Source: JALOBO01 sp023228225 (GTDB lineage: Bacteria > Bacillota > Clostridia > Christensenellales > UBA1242). Taken from it: DNA of 64,000 nt. How positions within the stretch are numbered: position 1 is the stretch's first letter; every line of letters begins with the position of its first letter. The notes under the pieces were generated by a model, which searched no databases, was not told where the DNA came from, and saw nothing but the letters and a program-made list of their open reading frames with translations. Below, one piece after another: positions 44,524 through 53,905 of this stretch. The position numbers and the translations under genes are program-made. The stretch covers positions 1 through 64,000 of the forward strand of contig JBAYMN010000004.1 of the NCBI GenBank assembly GCA_041663585.1, in the 5' to 3' direction.

Positions 44524-44857
44524 ACGTGGCGAACTGTATTATGCAGATCTTAGCCCTGTAATAGGAAGTGAACAAGGCGGAATCCGCCCAGTATTAATAT
44601 TGCAAAATGATGTGGGTAATAAATATAGTCCCACCATTATTGCGGCTGCGGTTACAAGCCAAATAAATAAGGCTAAATTGCCAACTCATATAGAAATTAG
44701 CGCAAAAGAATATGGACTTCCAAAAGATTCTGTGATATTATTAGAACAAATTAGAACAATTGATAAAAGGCGATTGCAAGAAAAAATTGGCGTGCTTGAT
44801 AGTCATATAATGAACCAAGTAAATGAAGCACTATTAATAAGTTTAGGGTTTATATAA
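44513..44857 (+). CDS. mazF: MazF/PemK-family endoribonuclease toxin
   Basis: The 114-residue product matches EndoA/Maz[30 protein letters not shown] at the N-terminus with the conserved Arg, then AAAVTSQ and [13 protein letters not shown]. These enzymes cut single-stranded mRNA at short motifs. Start TTG 44513 gives the family N-terminus MIIKRGEL; a GTG at 44504 is in frame but adds an unusual MRN and is nearer to the GGAG at 44499. The gene overlaps its partner. Confidence 0.92.
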   Translation: MIIKRGELYYADLSPVIGSEQGGIRPVLILQNDVGNKYSPTIIAAAVTSQINKAKLPTHIEISAKEYGLPKDSVILLEQIRTIDKRRLQEKIGVLDSHIMNQVNEALLISLGFI

Positions 44858-44875
44858 AAAAATATTAAATTGTGT

Positions 44876-44904
44876 ATTGACATATACCTTTCAAAATGAT
44901 ATAT
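44876..44904 (+). promoter_or_regulatory. Sigma-A promoter of the small membrane protein gene
   Basis: TTGACA at 44876-44881 and TATATT at 44899-44904 have a 17-nt spacer. Confidence 0.65.
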
Positions 44905-44953
44905 TATATATGTAATTAACATTTTGGTGAATAACCTTAGGAGTTAAAAATAT

Positions 44954-45283
44954 ATGATAATGAATTTTTATAGATTGTTGATGATACTTTCACCGATTTT
45001 TTTAGTGGCTAGCGTTGTTATCGGTATTTTAGTTACTAAACATCATAATAAAAAAGTCCAAGCAAAAAAAGAAGCCCAAAAACTAAATTTAACAGAAGAT
45101 AAAAGTAATTGTAAAACTCAAGAAAATGAAAAAGAAATAGTAAAAACTAATACTTCTCAATTAGAAACGAGTAAAGAAAATACAGATGATTTAGGGCGTG
45201 TAGTTGGCGAAGGTATAAATTCTAAAAAAGTTTCGAAAGAAACGAGTAAAGAAACTAATCTAGAAACTGGTTTAGAAAAATAA
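44954..45283 (+). CDS. Small membrane-anchored Lys/Glu-rich protein
   Basis: The 109-residue protein has one membrane helix (residues about 3-25, LMILSPIFLVASVVIGILV type) followed by a polar, Lys/Thr/Glu-rich tail with no fold signature. TTAGGAG is 10 nt upstream of ATG 44954; a second ATG at 44960 is also possible. Monocistronic between two terminators. Function unknown. Confidence 0.65.
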   Translation: MIMNFYRLLMILSPIFLVASVVIGILVTKHHNKKVQAKKEAQKLNLTEDKSNCKTQENEKEIVKTNTSQLETSKENTDDLGRVVGEGINSKKVSKETSKETNLETGLEK

Positions 45284-45294
45284 ATTACAAAATT

Positions 45295-45318
45295 AAAAAC
45301 GCAGAAATGCGTTTTTTT
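45295..45318 (+). terminator. Terminator with GAAA tetraloop
   Basis: AAAAACGCA (45295-45303), loop GAAA, TGCGTTTTTTT (45308-45318). Confidence 0.9.
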
Positions 45319-45343
45319 GGTTAATTTTTTTTAAAAGCACATA

Positions 45344-45372
45344 TTGACATTAAAATCAGTATAAGATATAAT
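45344..45372 (+). promoter_or_regulatory. Sigma-A promoter of the first GLUG-repeat gene
   Basis: TTGACA at 45344-45349 and TATAAT at 45367-45372, 17-nt spacer. Confidence 0.8.
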
Positions 45373-45441
45373 TGTTTTGTATGGTTATGTTTGATTTATA
45401 ATATTAAGTAAATTTTATTAATTATATAGAGAGGAGTTAAT

Positions 45442-48342
45442 ATGAAAAAGTTTATAATTTTTGCAGTATCACTCGTTGTAACGCTGGCTATCGTTGTAGG
45501 TCTATTCTTTATTTTTAGAGAAAAAGAAACTCTTACTATTTCGCCTTCTTCTGTTACGGTGAATACTTATGAATATTTTAGCGTGGAAGTATCTTCTAAC
45601 TTAGAGAAAACAAAAACTACTTGGGATTTAGGAACGCTTCCAAATGGAATTACATACGATGCAACAACAAAAAAATTTATGTCAACTGTGGGTGGTACAT
45701 ATGTAGTTTCTTATACTACATCAAATGCAGACTTTGTTTCACTTTCAAGCACGATAACAATTGCCGATGGCTCTGAATCTAATCCTTTTATTATTGATAG
45801 CGAGGAAGACCTTAAAGATATTGGTGTAAGAACATCAACATTAGAAACTGGCGATGTTATTAGACCTTTAAATGCTTATTACAAATTGGCAGTAGACCTT
45901 AATATTTCTGCTAGTGAATGGACTCCTATTGGATATACACTAGGCACTGCTAATATTGCTGAATTTTCAGGGAAATTAGATGGTAATGGATTTACTATTA
46001 CGGGTCTTAATATGATTAACAATGATAGTGGCAATATGAAAAACGCAGGTTTATTTTATACATTATCACAAAGCGGTAAAATTACAAATTTAAATTTAAC
46101 CGAAGTTAGCATTATAGGTGCATACGATTATGCAGGTGCCTTTGTCGGAATTAATCATGGAACAATTGAGCGTTCACAAGTTTCCGGTTTAATTGACAGT
46201 ACATCATCTAATGAGACTTGTACAGGTGGTATTACTGGTCTTAATGAAACCAGAGTTATAAGTGGATTACTTACATCTACAGCCAGAATTGACCGCGTTT
46301 CAGCAGTCGTTACAGTGTTGGCAGGTAATTCTGATGTAGGATTAGCATACGCTGGTGGTCTTGCAGGCAAAAATCTTGGTGGTATAATAATTAATGCATA
46401 CACAATGAATGGGGCGGGCGGGGCTATTCAAGTTAGAAACGAAAGTTCATTTGTAGGCGGTATTGTTGCATACAATTCTTATATTTATGATGATACTAAC
46501 CCAGGAAATATTTCCTTTATTGATGGTGTTGTAAAAAACACATATTCTACTACTGTCGTATCAGGAGGAAATACTTTAACTACAAAGGGTGCTATTATTG
46601 GATTTAACTATAATCATCCCGATGTTGATCTTGATGAAGAAGATAACTTAGAAATCAATAGAATATTTGGTAATTATTATGATTCAACAAAAAATTCTGG
46701 TGTTATTGGAGTTTCAAACATTGCAGATTATAATGATTCGAATACAGGTTCTATTTATTATAATTATTTTAGCGCGAGCGGTAAATCTATTGAAGCATTA
46801 AAACAGCAATCAACCTTTACTGCATGCAGAAGTTATTATGATGAAATTGAAATGTGGGATTTTATTAATGTTTGGATTGTTGATGCATCGCAAAATAATG
46901 GTTTTCCAGTACTTAATTATACTGGCGCTTCAATAGCAGATTTCCCCAATTTAATTAAAAAAGCAAATGAAATTACTACATTATCGGGATTTAGTGATAT
47001 ACGCAAAAATTTAAGTGGTTCATATGAAATAATTGCAGATATTGACTTAGCGAGTGTGGAAGATTGGACTCCAATTGGAACAAAAGATTCGCCATTTACA
47101 GGTACTCTTTTAGTTTCAAACAATGCTAAAATAACAAATCTTAACATAACCACTTATAATAAGTATGCTGGATTATTTGGATATATCGGCTCAGGTGCTA
47201 AAATATCTGGTCTTGCAATTGAAGGAGTGAAAATTGTTTCAGGCGAATATGTTGGTGCATTAGCAGGTGGCTGTGCAGGAACAATAGAAGGTTGCTCGGT
47301 TAAAGGTTTTGATGATTCTTATATTAATATTTTGTATACAGTAGAATCGTTACCACAATCATTTAATGTTGGTGGTATGATAGGAATACTTGAAGGTGGT
47401 ACAGTAGGTGGCGAATATTACGAAAGTACAAATACTTATACTTACTCATATGTACAAGATCTAAAAGTAATGATTCCTATGGTATCTAATAGGACAGTAA
47501 GCGTAGGCGGTTTGATCGGCTATGTTGGCACCACAAATTCCTTAGTTAAATATGCATATACAAAAACCCAAGTCACTTTTGATAATACAATAACTAGTGT
47601 TGTAGATACCACTCAATATATAGGCGGATTAGTTGGTAGATGCGAAGGAAATATTGAAAGTTGTTATACACTTGCAGGTTCGGTATCAACAAATCCGGCA
47701 TTTACAAATTCTTACATGGGTGGTGTTGTTGGAGTACTTTCAAGTGGCTCCCTTAAATATTCATTTGCAGAAGTTACTTTAACCGGTTACTATGTAGGCG
47801 GTGTTGTAGGGTTAACAAATACTCAATTTAGAGAATGCTATTCAGACAATATAATTAACGCAAAGCGCGGTGGTGGTATAGTTGCTTACATTGATGGCAA
47901 AAATAAAGCAGGTTTTAGTAATTGTTATACAATTTCTAGAATGTATACTGTTGACAGTGAAAGCGGAATTGCATCTTTATTTTACTATGAAGTAAAGTTT
48001 AGAGAAACACAAGACCAAATTTCATATGCTTATACAGCGGCAACATTGAATACTGAAAAAGGTGGCTCAGCATATTATTACAGAGAACCAGTTAATATTA
48101 TTACTGCGCATCAGCAAAAGTATGGCTCAACTATATTTGTCAATACCACAACTACCGAAGGTATAAGTTTAATTACATCTTATGGTTTCTGGGAAAATAA
48201 TGATAATATGACTGAAATTTCGGATACTGAATTTAGACAATGGGCAAATTTTCAAGCAGAAGATTTTAGTGACCAAATTTGGTGGCCATGTATTAATGGC
48301 ACATATCCAACACTAAAAAATGTTGTAGAAAAATTCATATAA
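45442..48342 (+). CDS. Surface protein with GLUG repeats, first copy
   Basis: The 966-residue protein has a signal/anchor helix (residues 4-26), an Ig-like N-terminal domain (to about 110), the block ADGSESNPFIIDSEEDLKDIG, and then many GLUG-type repeats such as GGITGLN, YAGGLAGKN, VGGIVAYN, VGGLIGYVG, IGGLVGRCEGNIESCY and VGGVVGLT. GLUG repeats form a beta-helix-like surface structure in adhesins and IgA-peptidase-like proteins. There is no LPxTG sorting motif, and no lipobox Cys follows the helix, so it is probably anchored by the N-terminal helix. A related gene lies at 49466. It may bind host or cell-envelope glycans, but this is not shown. Confidence 0.8.
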   Translation: MKKFIIFAVSLVVTLAIVVGLFFIFREKETLTISPSSVTVNTYEYFSVEVSSNLEKTKTTWDLGTLPNGITYDATTKKFMSTVGGTYVVSYTTSNADFVSLSSTITIADGSESNPFIIDSEEDLKDIGVRTSTLETGDVIRPLNAYYKLAVDLNISASEWTPIGYTLGTANIAEFSGKLDGNGFTITGLNMINNDSGNMKNAGLFYTLSQSGKITNLNLTEVSIIGAYDYAGAFVGINHGTIERSQVSGLIDSTSSNETCTGGITGLNETRVISGLLTSTARIDRVSAVVTVLAGNSDVGLAYAGGLAGKNLGGIIINAYTMNGAGGAIQVRNESSFVGGIVAYNSYIYDDTNPGNISFIDGVVKNTYSTTVVSGGNTLTTKGAIIGFNYNHPDVDLDEEDNLEINRIFGNYYDSTKNSGVIGVSNIADYNDSNTGSIYYNYFSASGKSIEALKQQSTFTACRSYYDEIEMWDFINVWIVDASQNNGFPVLNYTGASIADFPNLIKKANEITTLSGFSDIRKNLSGSYEIIADIDLASVEDWTPIGTKDSPFTGTLLVSNNAKITNLNITTYNKYAGLFGYIGSGAKISGLAIEGVKIVSGEYVGALAGGCAGTIEGCSVKGFDDSYINILYTVESLPQSFNVGGMIGILEGGTVGGEYYESTNTYTYSYVQDLKVMIPMVSNRTVSVGGLIGYVGTTNSLVKYAYTKTQVTFDNTITSVVDTTQYIGGLVGRCEGNIESCYTLAGSVSTNPAFTNSYMGGVVGVLSSGSLKYSFAEVTLTGYYVGGVVGLTNTQFRECYSDNIINAKRGGGIVAYIDGKNKAGFSNCYTISRMYTVDSESGIASLFYYEVKFRETQDQISYAYTAATLNTEKGGSAYYYREPVNIITAHQQKYGSTIFVNTTTTEGISLITSYGFWENNDNMTEISDTEFRQWANFQAEDFSDQIWWPCINGTYPTLKNVVEKFI

Positions 48343-48361
48343 ATTCATTTTTTAATTTTAT

Positions 48362-48391
48362 AAAGGGGACAGTTAATTCTGTTCCTTTTGT
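48362..48391 (+). terminator. Terminator after the first GLUG gene
   Basis: AAAGGGGACAG pairs with CTGTTCCTTTT around a 6-nt loop, followed by T residues. Confidence 0.75.
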
Positions 48392-48410
48392 TTTTAAATA
48401 CAAATCAACA

Positions 48411-48439
48411 TTGACACGCAAATATATTTATTGTATACT
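48411..48439 (+). promoter_or_regulatory. Sigma-A promoter of the gene between the GLUG genes
   Basis: TTGACA at 48411-48416 and TATACT at 48434-48439, 17-nt spacer. Confidence 0.75.
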
Positions 48440-48478
48440 ATTATTGAAATATATATAATTATAATGTGAAGGTGAAAG

Positions 48479-49318
48479 ATGAGAGCGCTCAAAAATTTAC
48501 TTGGTATGCTAATAATAGCATTATGTATTACTGTATGTGGAGTTGTAACTAAGTATTGCTTTACTGCTACCGAGTTTGCGGAAATACCACGAGTAGTACT
48601 TGGAGCATCAATAGGCGGTACGGTTTTATTATCTGTTTTCACTACATTATCAATTTCTAAGTTGCATGAAAAATATTTAATAAAAAAAGAAAAAAAACTT
48701 AGTGATAAATTTGATAGTATTGAAGAAAAACTTTTAAACAAACAAAGTCTTACTTATATAGAACAAAAATTATATGATAAATATTTACAAATAAAAGGTA
48801 AAAAATTAAAGGAAGATATTGAAGCCTTAGATTCATATTTTAATGGACCTTTAATAAAAAAATCGGGTTTATATTGTTTGGGGACAGTTGAAAACGAAAA
48901 TACAACTTGTAACAAGACGCGTAATTTTATAACTAAGAATTGGCCACACTTAATTGATAAATTAAAAAGAGATATATATTTAAATATGATTTATATTGAA
49001 GACAATAAAATAGTGAAATCATCTAATTTTGTAGGGTCATTTATTGGCGACTACAAAAAAGTTAATATAAAAAATGACTTTTGGATAGAAGATGGTAGTT
49101 TGGAATATGTTAAACAAAATATGAATTTTTTTTATAAAGTTTTTACATTTTATTCAAAAGAACAAGGTCAATCGTTATTAAATTTTTTAAATGAATATAG
49201 CCACGAACTAAATAGAAATGTTAAAAAAATGCCAACGCCAGTCAGTAAAGTTAAACATATTAGATACAAACCTGAAAAAAATAAACAAGCCGTTTATTAC
49301 CAAGAAGATGAACGATAA
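48479..49318 (+). CDS. Membrane protein with coiled-coil region, unknown function
   Basis: The 279-residue product has two N-terminal membrane helices (about 8-28 and 40-62), a Lys/Glu coiled coil (about 65-115), and a mixed C-terminal domain (about 120-279) with PHLIDKLKRDIYLNMIYIED and NDFWIEDGSLEYVKQNM. I recognise no family. It lies between the two GLUG genes but has its own promoter and terminator. AAGGTG precedes the ATG. Confidence 0.65.
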   Translation: MRALKNLLGMLIIALCITVCGVVTKYCFTATEFAEIPRVVLGASIGGTVLLSVFTTLSISKLHEKYLIKKEKKLSDKFDSIEEKLLNKQSLTYIEQKLYDKYLQIKGKKLKEDIEALDSYFNGPLIKKSGLYCLGTVENENTTCNKTRNFITKNWPHLIDKLKRDIYLNMIYIEDNKIVKSSNFVGSFIGDYKKVNIKNDFWIEDGSLEYVKQNMNFFYKVFTFYSKEQGQSLLNFLNEYSHELNRNVKKMPTPVSKVKHIRYKPEKNKQAVYYQEDER

Positions 49319-49325
49319 ATTAATT

Positions 49326-49355
49326 TTAGCACTCTACAAAAATTTGGAGTGCTAA
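49326..49355 (+). terminator. Hairpin terminator resembling a CIRCE element
   Basis: TTAGCACTC pairs with GAGTGCTAA and an inner CAAA/TTTG stem closes the loop; T residues follow. The spacer is 12 nt and the site sits after a gene, so termination is the better reading. Confidence 0.65.
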
Positions 49356-49406
49356 TTTTATGTAAACAACTATATTCACATAAAAAAGATAATTTTTATA
49401 CAATAA

Positions 49407-49435
49407 TTGACATAATAATATAAAGCGTTTATAAT
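49407..49435 (+). promoter_or_regulatory. Sigma-A promoter of the second GLUG-repeat gene
   Basis: TTGACA at 49407-49412 and TATAAT at 49430-49435, 17-nt spacer. Confidence 0.8.
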
Positions 49436-49465
49436 TATATAAATTTTCAAATACATAAGGGAAAT

Positions 49466-52400
49466 ATGAAAAAAATAATTTTACTTGTAATTATTCTTAT
49501 CGCATTATTAGCCATTGGACTAAATTTTTTCTATGTTAATAAAACCACAGAAAAGATATTTTTAGATACTCCAAATATTACGGCTAATACATATGATGAA
49601 TTTAATATTGTTTTTTCAAGACAAAATGAAAATACTAAAACTGAAATCAATATTTTATCTTTGCCTACGGAAATAACTTATAATATAGGCACAAAAGTTT
49701 ATATGGGTACAAAAGGTGGCACATATAATGTAACTTTTAGTACCAATAATTCAAAATATCCGACATTTACTTGTTCAGTAAAAATTGCAGATGGTTCACA
49801 GGCTAATCCGTTTGTAATAAACAATGTTACTCAACTTTCGGAAATTGGTAATAGACACCTTAGCGATAGTTCATCAATAATTATAAGGCCAATGGACGCA
49901 TATTATAAATTAATGACCAATTTAAGTTTAACTGATATAAATTTTTGCCCAATAGGTTATACTTTATTGGCTAATGATGGCCCCGCAATACAAGAATTTG
50001 CAGGACAGTTTGATGGAAATGGTTTTAATATAAGCGGACTTACATTAACTAGTAATGATGATGGGAATATGCATAATGCTGGCTTGTTTTATACTGTGGG
50101 CACATACGGAAAAATTAAAAATTTGCATTTATTAAATTTAAGCATTAATGGAGAGTTTGAATACGCAGGAGCATTTGCCGGAATAAATCACGGTACAATA
50201 GAAAGAAGTTCGGCTTCTGGCGACATAATTTCAAGTTTTTCAAGTTCTGTATTAGGCGGAATTGCAGGTGCAAATTCTACTTCGTATTCTGGTGGGGCAT
50301 ACAATAAAATTGCTAGAATTGACCGTGTATTTTCTAGCATTAATGTTTCGGGTAATACAAGCAGTGCCGCTTTATTTTTAGGTGGAATTTCCGGTAAAAA
50401 TTTAGGCGCCATAATAATTAATTCGTATGTCTCTTCTTCAAGCATTATTAGCACTAATTCATTGGCTAATGTTGGCGGTATAACAGGATATAACAGATAC
50501 ATTGAAAGTGGCGAATTGTTTTTAGATAGTGTTGTTAAAAATACATATTGCAATTCTTCGGTTAGTTCATCTAATACTTTATGTTTAGGTGCAATTATTG
50601 GAAAAAATGAAGACTATCCAAATATAGTAGAGGGCGCCACAGAAGTTTATATTAACAGAATTTCTGGAAATTATTATGTTACCGAAATAAATATTGGTAT
50701 TACCGGAATTGGTGGTATTGCGGATTATGATGATGCGGTTACCGATAGTAATCGTTATAGTTATTTTACGGTTATAGGCATGACAGTAGAAGAATTTAAA
50801 ACTAAAAATAACTATATTTCATTTAGAAATAATTTAGACCAACTTGTTTCCTGGGACTTTTCAAATGTTTGGAATTTTAATACTTTGCTTAACGACGGTT
50901 TTCCTAGTCTTAACTATAACGGTAGGACAGTATCTGATGGAATTCAAACTTTAAAAGCACTTAATACGATAGTAGAAATTGCTGGATTTAATGCCATAAG
51001 GAATAATTTGAGTGGAACTTTTATTCTTAATATGGAATTTGACTTGAATGATATAGAGTGGGTTCCTATTGGCACAAAAGAACAGCCTTTTACGGGTAGT
51101 TTTGTTATTGAGGGCGAAGGGAAAATTTTAAATTTAACTATTACAAATTATTATAAATATGCTGGTTTTTTTGGTTATTTAGGAGAAGGAGCATACATTG
51201 AAGGACTTACTATTGATGGCGTAAATATAGAATCAGGTGAGTATGCAGGTGCAATTGCCGGAGGTGCCGAAGGCGCTGTTATTGTTAATTGTTCTAGCAT
51301 CGATTCATTAGATTCCGATGATAGCGAGTCCACAATTAAAACTATATATACTACGACTTATGCCGACAACTATTGTGTCGGCGGGTTAGTAGGATATGCT
51401 GAAAATTGTACGATTGGCGATGAGGAACAGTATTTTGGTTGTTTTGTAAAAGATGTTAAAATTTTTATTCCTATGATTAACAATAAACCTGTAAGTGTTG
51501 GCGGGCTTGTAGGATTTGTGGCGGGTAGTACGGCTGTATCATTTTGCTATACATTAACTCAAATTACATTTGATGCTACAAAAAACGCCCTTAAAGGTAT
51601 TCAGTATGTGGGTTCGTTAGTCGGACAAAATTGGGGGACCATAGAAAATTGTTATACACTTGCCGGCTATTTAATTTCAAATTATAATATACCAAATTCA
51701 TATGTTGGCGGTATAGTTGGGTATCAAAATGGAGGTATAACTTCAAACAGTTTTGCAGAAGTTTCTGTTACTGGGCATTACGCAGGCGGTCTTATTGGGA
51801 AACTCAAAGGTACAATTGAAAATTCTTATGCTAATAATGAGGTTAGTGGCTATTTAGGTGCTGGAATTGTCGGGTTTATGTCAACGGTAGATGCTTTAAT
51901 ACAAAATTGTTACACAACTTCTGCACTTTATACACTTGATGGAGCAAGTAGCATATCGGGACTGTATGCAGGCACAGATTCGGAAAATTATGTAAAAGGC
52001 ACTTATGTAATGACAACAATGAATACTAGTATGGGTGGATCAGCATATGTATACACTAAAAAAAGTGTTTATGTAAATGTATCAACTACCGACTGGACAA
52101 AAAATAGCCGATTTATAAGCGTGTTATATAATCGTGATGTTACAAGCGGAGAATCTATTCCAAGCGGTGATTTTTTAAGTACTTACGATGCGACTACTGG
52201 TAAAAATGATAGTGATTTTAAAAAATGGTCTACCTTTGATCAAGAGGGTTTTAATGAAGAATCTTGGTGGGGTCTTGATGGGTCTTATCCCGCACTAAAA
52301 TATGTTATTACAAAAGATGGGCAACTAATTGACGGGGCATTTACAAATGCGGATTATTCATCTGCAAAGGAAAAGGTCACTGATTCGGGGATAAATGTAT

Positions 52401-52981
52401 TTAACGATTTAACGGGTGATATTGATATTGGGAAAATTAAGGGTAGTTTGCATAATTTTGATAACCCAATTGAGTTTAGTAAAGCCGAAATCGGAGCATT
52501 ATTTAGCAACGCAGTATCTGTGTTAAACAGTAATGTAATTAATGGAGTACAGACAGTAACTGTTTTGAGTTTAAAAATTGAATATGTATCACCTACAATA
52601 ATAAATTGTGAGTTTATAATAAAAGGATATACTGTTGAGGTAAAAAAACAGTTAAGCGATGTTTATAGTTGGATTATTCCTAAATACATATATATAAAAG
52701 TTAAAACTCAGGCAGAAATTACGGATACAGGCATTGACACATTAAGCTTTTCTACCGTTATTAATGAAGTTGATGGTTTTTCAAGTGATGTAATTTTACA
52801 AGTTATATGCTTCTTTGCGCAATTCTTTGTGGGAGATGTGGCAGATATTAGCGATTTAGATAGTTTAAACTCATATATGAAAGACTATATTCCTATTTTT
52901 TTAAATCCTTTGCTGGCTCACATAAATGGACAATTTGCATTTACTCCAACCGGAATGCTATTTACCCCTGACCCAGAATAA
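49466..52981 (+). CDS. Surface protein with GLUG repeats, second copy
   Basis: The 1171-residue protein is a paralogue of the one at 45442, with the same order: N-terminal helix (4-24), Ig-like domain, ADGSQANPFVINN, then GLUG repeats (LGGIAGAN, LGGISGKN, VGGITGYN, CVGGLVGYAENCTIGD, VGGLVGFVAG, VGGIVGYQNGGI, AGGLIGKLKGTIENSY). It adds about 200 C-terminal residues after the repeats that the first copy lacks, with beta-rich sequence (QTVTVLSLKIEYVSP, VIPKYIYIKV-like). No LPxTG or lipobox. Ribosome site AAGGGA. Confidence 0.8.
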   Translation: MKKIILLVIILIALLAIGLNFFYVNKTTEKIFLDTPNITANTYDEFNIVFSRQNENTKTEINILSLPTEITYNIGTKVYMGTKGGTYNVTFSTNNSKYPTFTCSVKIADGSQANPFVINNVTQLSEIGNRHLSDSSSIIIRPMDAYYKLMTNLSLTDINFCPIGYTLLANDGPAIQEFAGQFDGNGFNISGLTLTSNDDGNMHNAGLFYTVGTYGKIKNLHLLNLSINGEFEYAGAFAGINHGTIERSSASGDIISSFSSSVLGGIAGANSTSYSGGAYNKIARIDRVFSSINVSGNTSSAALFLGGISGKNLGAIIINSYVSSSSIISTNSLANVGGITGYNRYIESGELFLDSVVKNTYCNSSVSSSNTLCLGAIIGKNEDYPNIVEGATEVYINRISGNYYVTEINIGITGIGGIADYDDAVTDSNRYSYFTVIGMTVEEFKTKNNYISFRNNLDQLVSWDFSNVWNFNTLLNDGFPSLNYNGRTVSDGIQTLKALNTIVEIAGFNAIRNNLSGTFILNMEFDLNDIEWVPIGTKEQPFTGSFVIEGEGKILNLTITNYYKYAGFFGYLGEGAYIEGLTIDGVNIESGEYAGAIAGGAEGAVIVNCSSIDSLDSDDSESTIKTIYTTTYADNYCVGGLVGYAENCTIGDEEQYFGCFVKDVKIFIPMINNKPVSVGGLVGFVAGSTAVSFCYTLTQITFDATKNALKGIQYVGSLVGQNWGTIENCYTLAGYLISNYNIPNSYVGGIVGYQNGGITSNSFAEVSVTGHYAGGLIGKLKGTIENSYANNEVSGYLGAGIVGFMSTVDALIQNCYTTSALYTLDGASSISGLYAGTDSENYVKGTYVMTTMNTSMGGSAYVYTKKSVYVNVSTTDWTKNSRFISVLYNRDVTSGESIPSGDFLSTYDATTGKNDSDFKKWSTFDQEGFNEESWWGLDGSYPALKYVITKDGQLIDGAFTNADYSSAKEKVTDSGINVFNDLTGDIDIGKIKGSLHNFDNPIEFSKAEIGALFSNAVSVLNSNVINGVQTVTVLSLKIEYVSPTIINCEFIIKGYTVEVKKQLSDVYSWIIPKYIYIKVKTQAEITDTGIDTLSFSTVINEVDGFSSDVILQVICFFAQFFVGDVADISDLDSLNSYMKDYIPIFLNPLLAHINGQFAFTPTGMLFTPDPE

Positions 52982-52985
52982 AAAC

Positions 52986-53013
52986 AAGAAGTAGGCAAAA
53001 AGACCTACTTCTT
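52986..53013 (+). terminator. Terminator after the second GLUG gene
   Basis: AAGAAGTAGG (52986-52995) pairs with CCTACTTCTT (53004-53013). Confidence 0.8.
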
Positions 53014-53065
53014 TATAATTATGTATTATTAGTTAAGACATTAACTACGCTTTAATTTAAATTGT

Positions 53066-53094
53066 TTGACATAAGAGTGTAATGATATTATAAT
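53066..53094 (+). promoter_or_regulatory. Sigma-A promoter of lgt, predicting a leaderless transcript
   Basis: TTGACA at 53066-53071 and TATAAT at 53089-53094 have a 17-nt spacer. The ATG of lgt at 53102 lies 7 nt after the -10 box, at the expected transcription start. Confidence 0.85.
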
Positions 53095-53101
53095 GAAATC
53101 T

Positions 53102-53905
53102 ATGATAAATATTTTAAATACTGCATTTACAATTTTTAATGTTGAAATTAGGTGGTACGGAATTATTATTAGTGCTGCTGTTGTGATGTCGCTATATTTA
53201 GCAATAAAAATGTTTAAATGGCGTGGTTATAACACTGATTTACCGTACGAGTTAGTGCTTTATGTTTTGCCGATTGCAATCATAGGAGCAAGGCTTTACT
53301 ATGTGCTATTTTCGGGAGTTTCCAGTTGGACTTTTTTGGAAATAATAAATATCCGGTCGGGTGGACTTGCAATTTATGGCGGGATTATCGGCGGAGTTAT
53401 TGGTATTGCTTTGTTCTCAATAGTAAAAAAATTTAATATAATAAAATTGCTAGATGTTGCCGCTGTATGTGTAATAATTGCTCAGAGTATGGGTAGATGG
53501 GGGAATTTTTTTAATCAAGAAGCATACGGAAGCACAGTTACAAATCCGGACCTACAATTTTTTCCGATTGCTATTCAAATTTTGGCTGATGGAAACGCGT
53601 GGCACTATGCAACTTTTTTTTACGAAAGTTTGTGGTGTTTAATTGGTTTTATACTGCTTATTTCACTCTATAAACGCAAAGTACCGCTGGGCGTACCTAC
53701 TTGTGTGTACTTAATATTTTATGGCATTGGACGAGCGCTAATAGAGGGATTAAGAACGGACTCGCTATATATTGGGGCTATGCGTGTTTCGCAACTTTTA
53801 AGCATTATTTTAGTGTTAATTGGAATTATAGGTTTAATAGTAATACTAAATAAAAATAAAAGAGGTAAAATTAATGGACAAAAAATTAATTTCAAAACTG
53901 TTTAG
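53102..53905 (+). CDS. lgt: Prolipoprotein diacylglyceryl transferase
   Basis: The 267-residue membrane enzyme adds diacylglycerol to the lipobox Cys of prolipoproteins. It has RSGGLAIYGGIIGG near residue 85, the Lgt signature MGRWGNFFNQEAYG near residue 135, and about seven hydrophobic helices. Start 53102 is chosen: the in-frame ATG at 53093 overlaps the -10 box TATAAT at 53089-53094 and could not be transcribed. The mRNA would be leaderless. It overlaps the next gene by 32 nt. Confidence 0.93.
   Translation: MINILNTAFTIFNVEIRWYGIIISAAVVMSLYLAIKMFKWRGYNTDLPYELVLYVLPIAIIGARLYYVLFSGVSSWTFLEIINIRSGGLAIYGGIIGGVIGIALFSIVKKFNIIKLLDVAAVCVIIAQSMGRWGNFFNQEAYGSTVTNPDLQFFPIAIQILADGNAWHYATFFYESLWCLIGFILLISLYKRKVPLGVPTCVYLIFYGIGRALIEGLRTDSLYIGAMRVSQLLSIILVLIGIIGLIVILNKNKRGKINGQKINFKTV

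Noticed and set aside
49326..49355. CIRCE-like inverted repeat TTAGCACTC ... GAGTGCTAA
   Set aside because: The spacer is 12 nt instead of 9, the site follows a stop codon, an inner stem extends the hairpin and T residues follow. It reads as a terminator.
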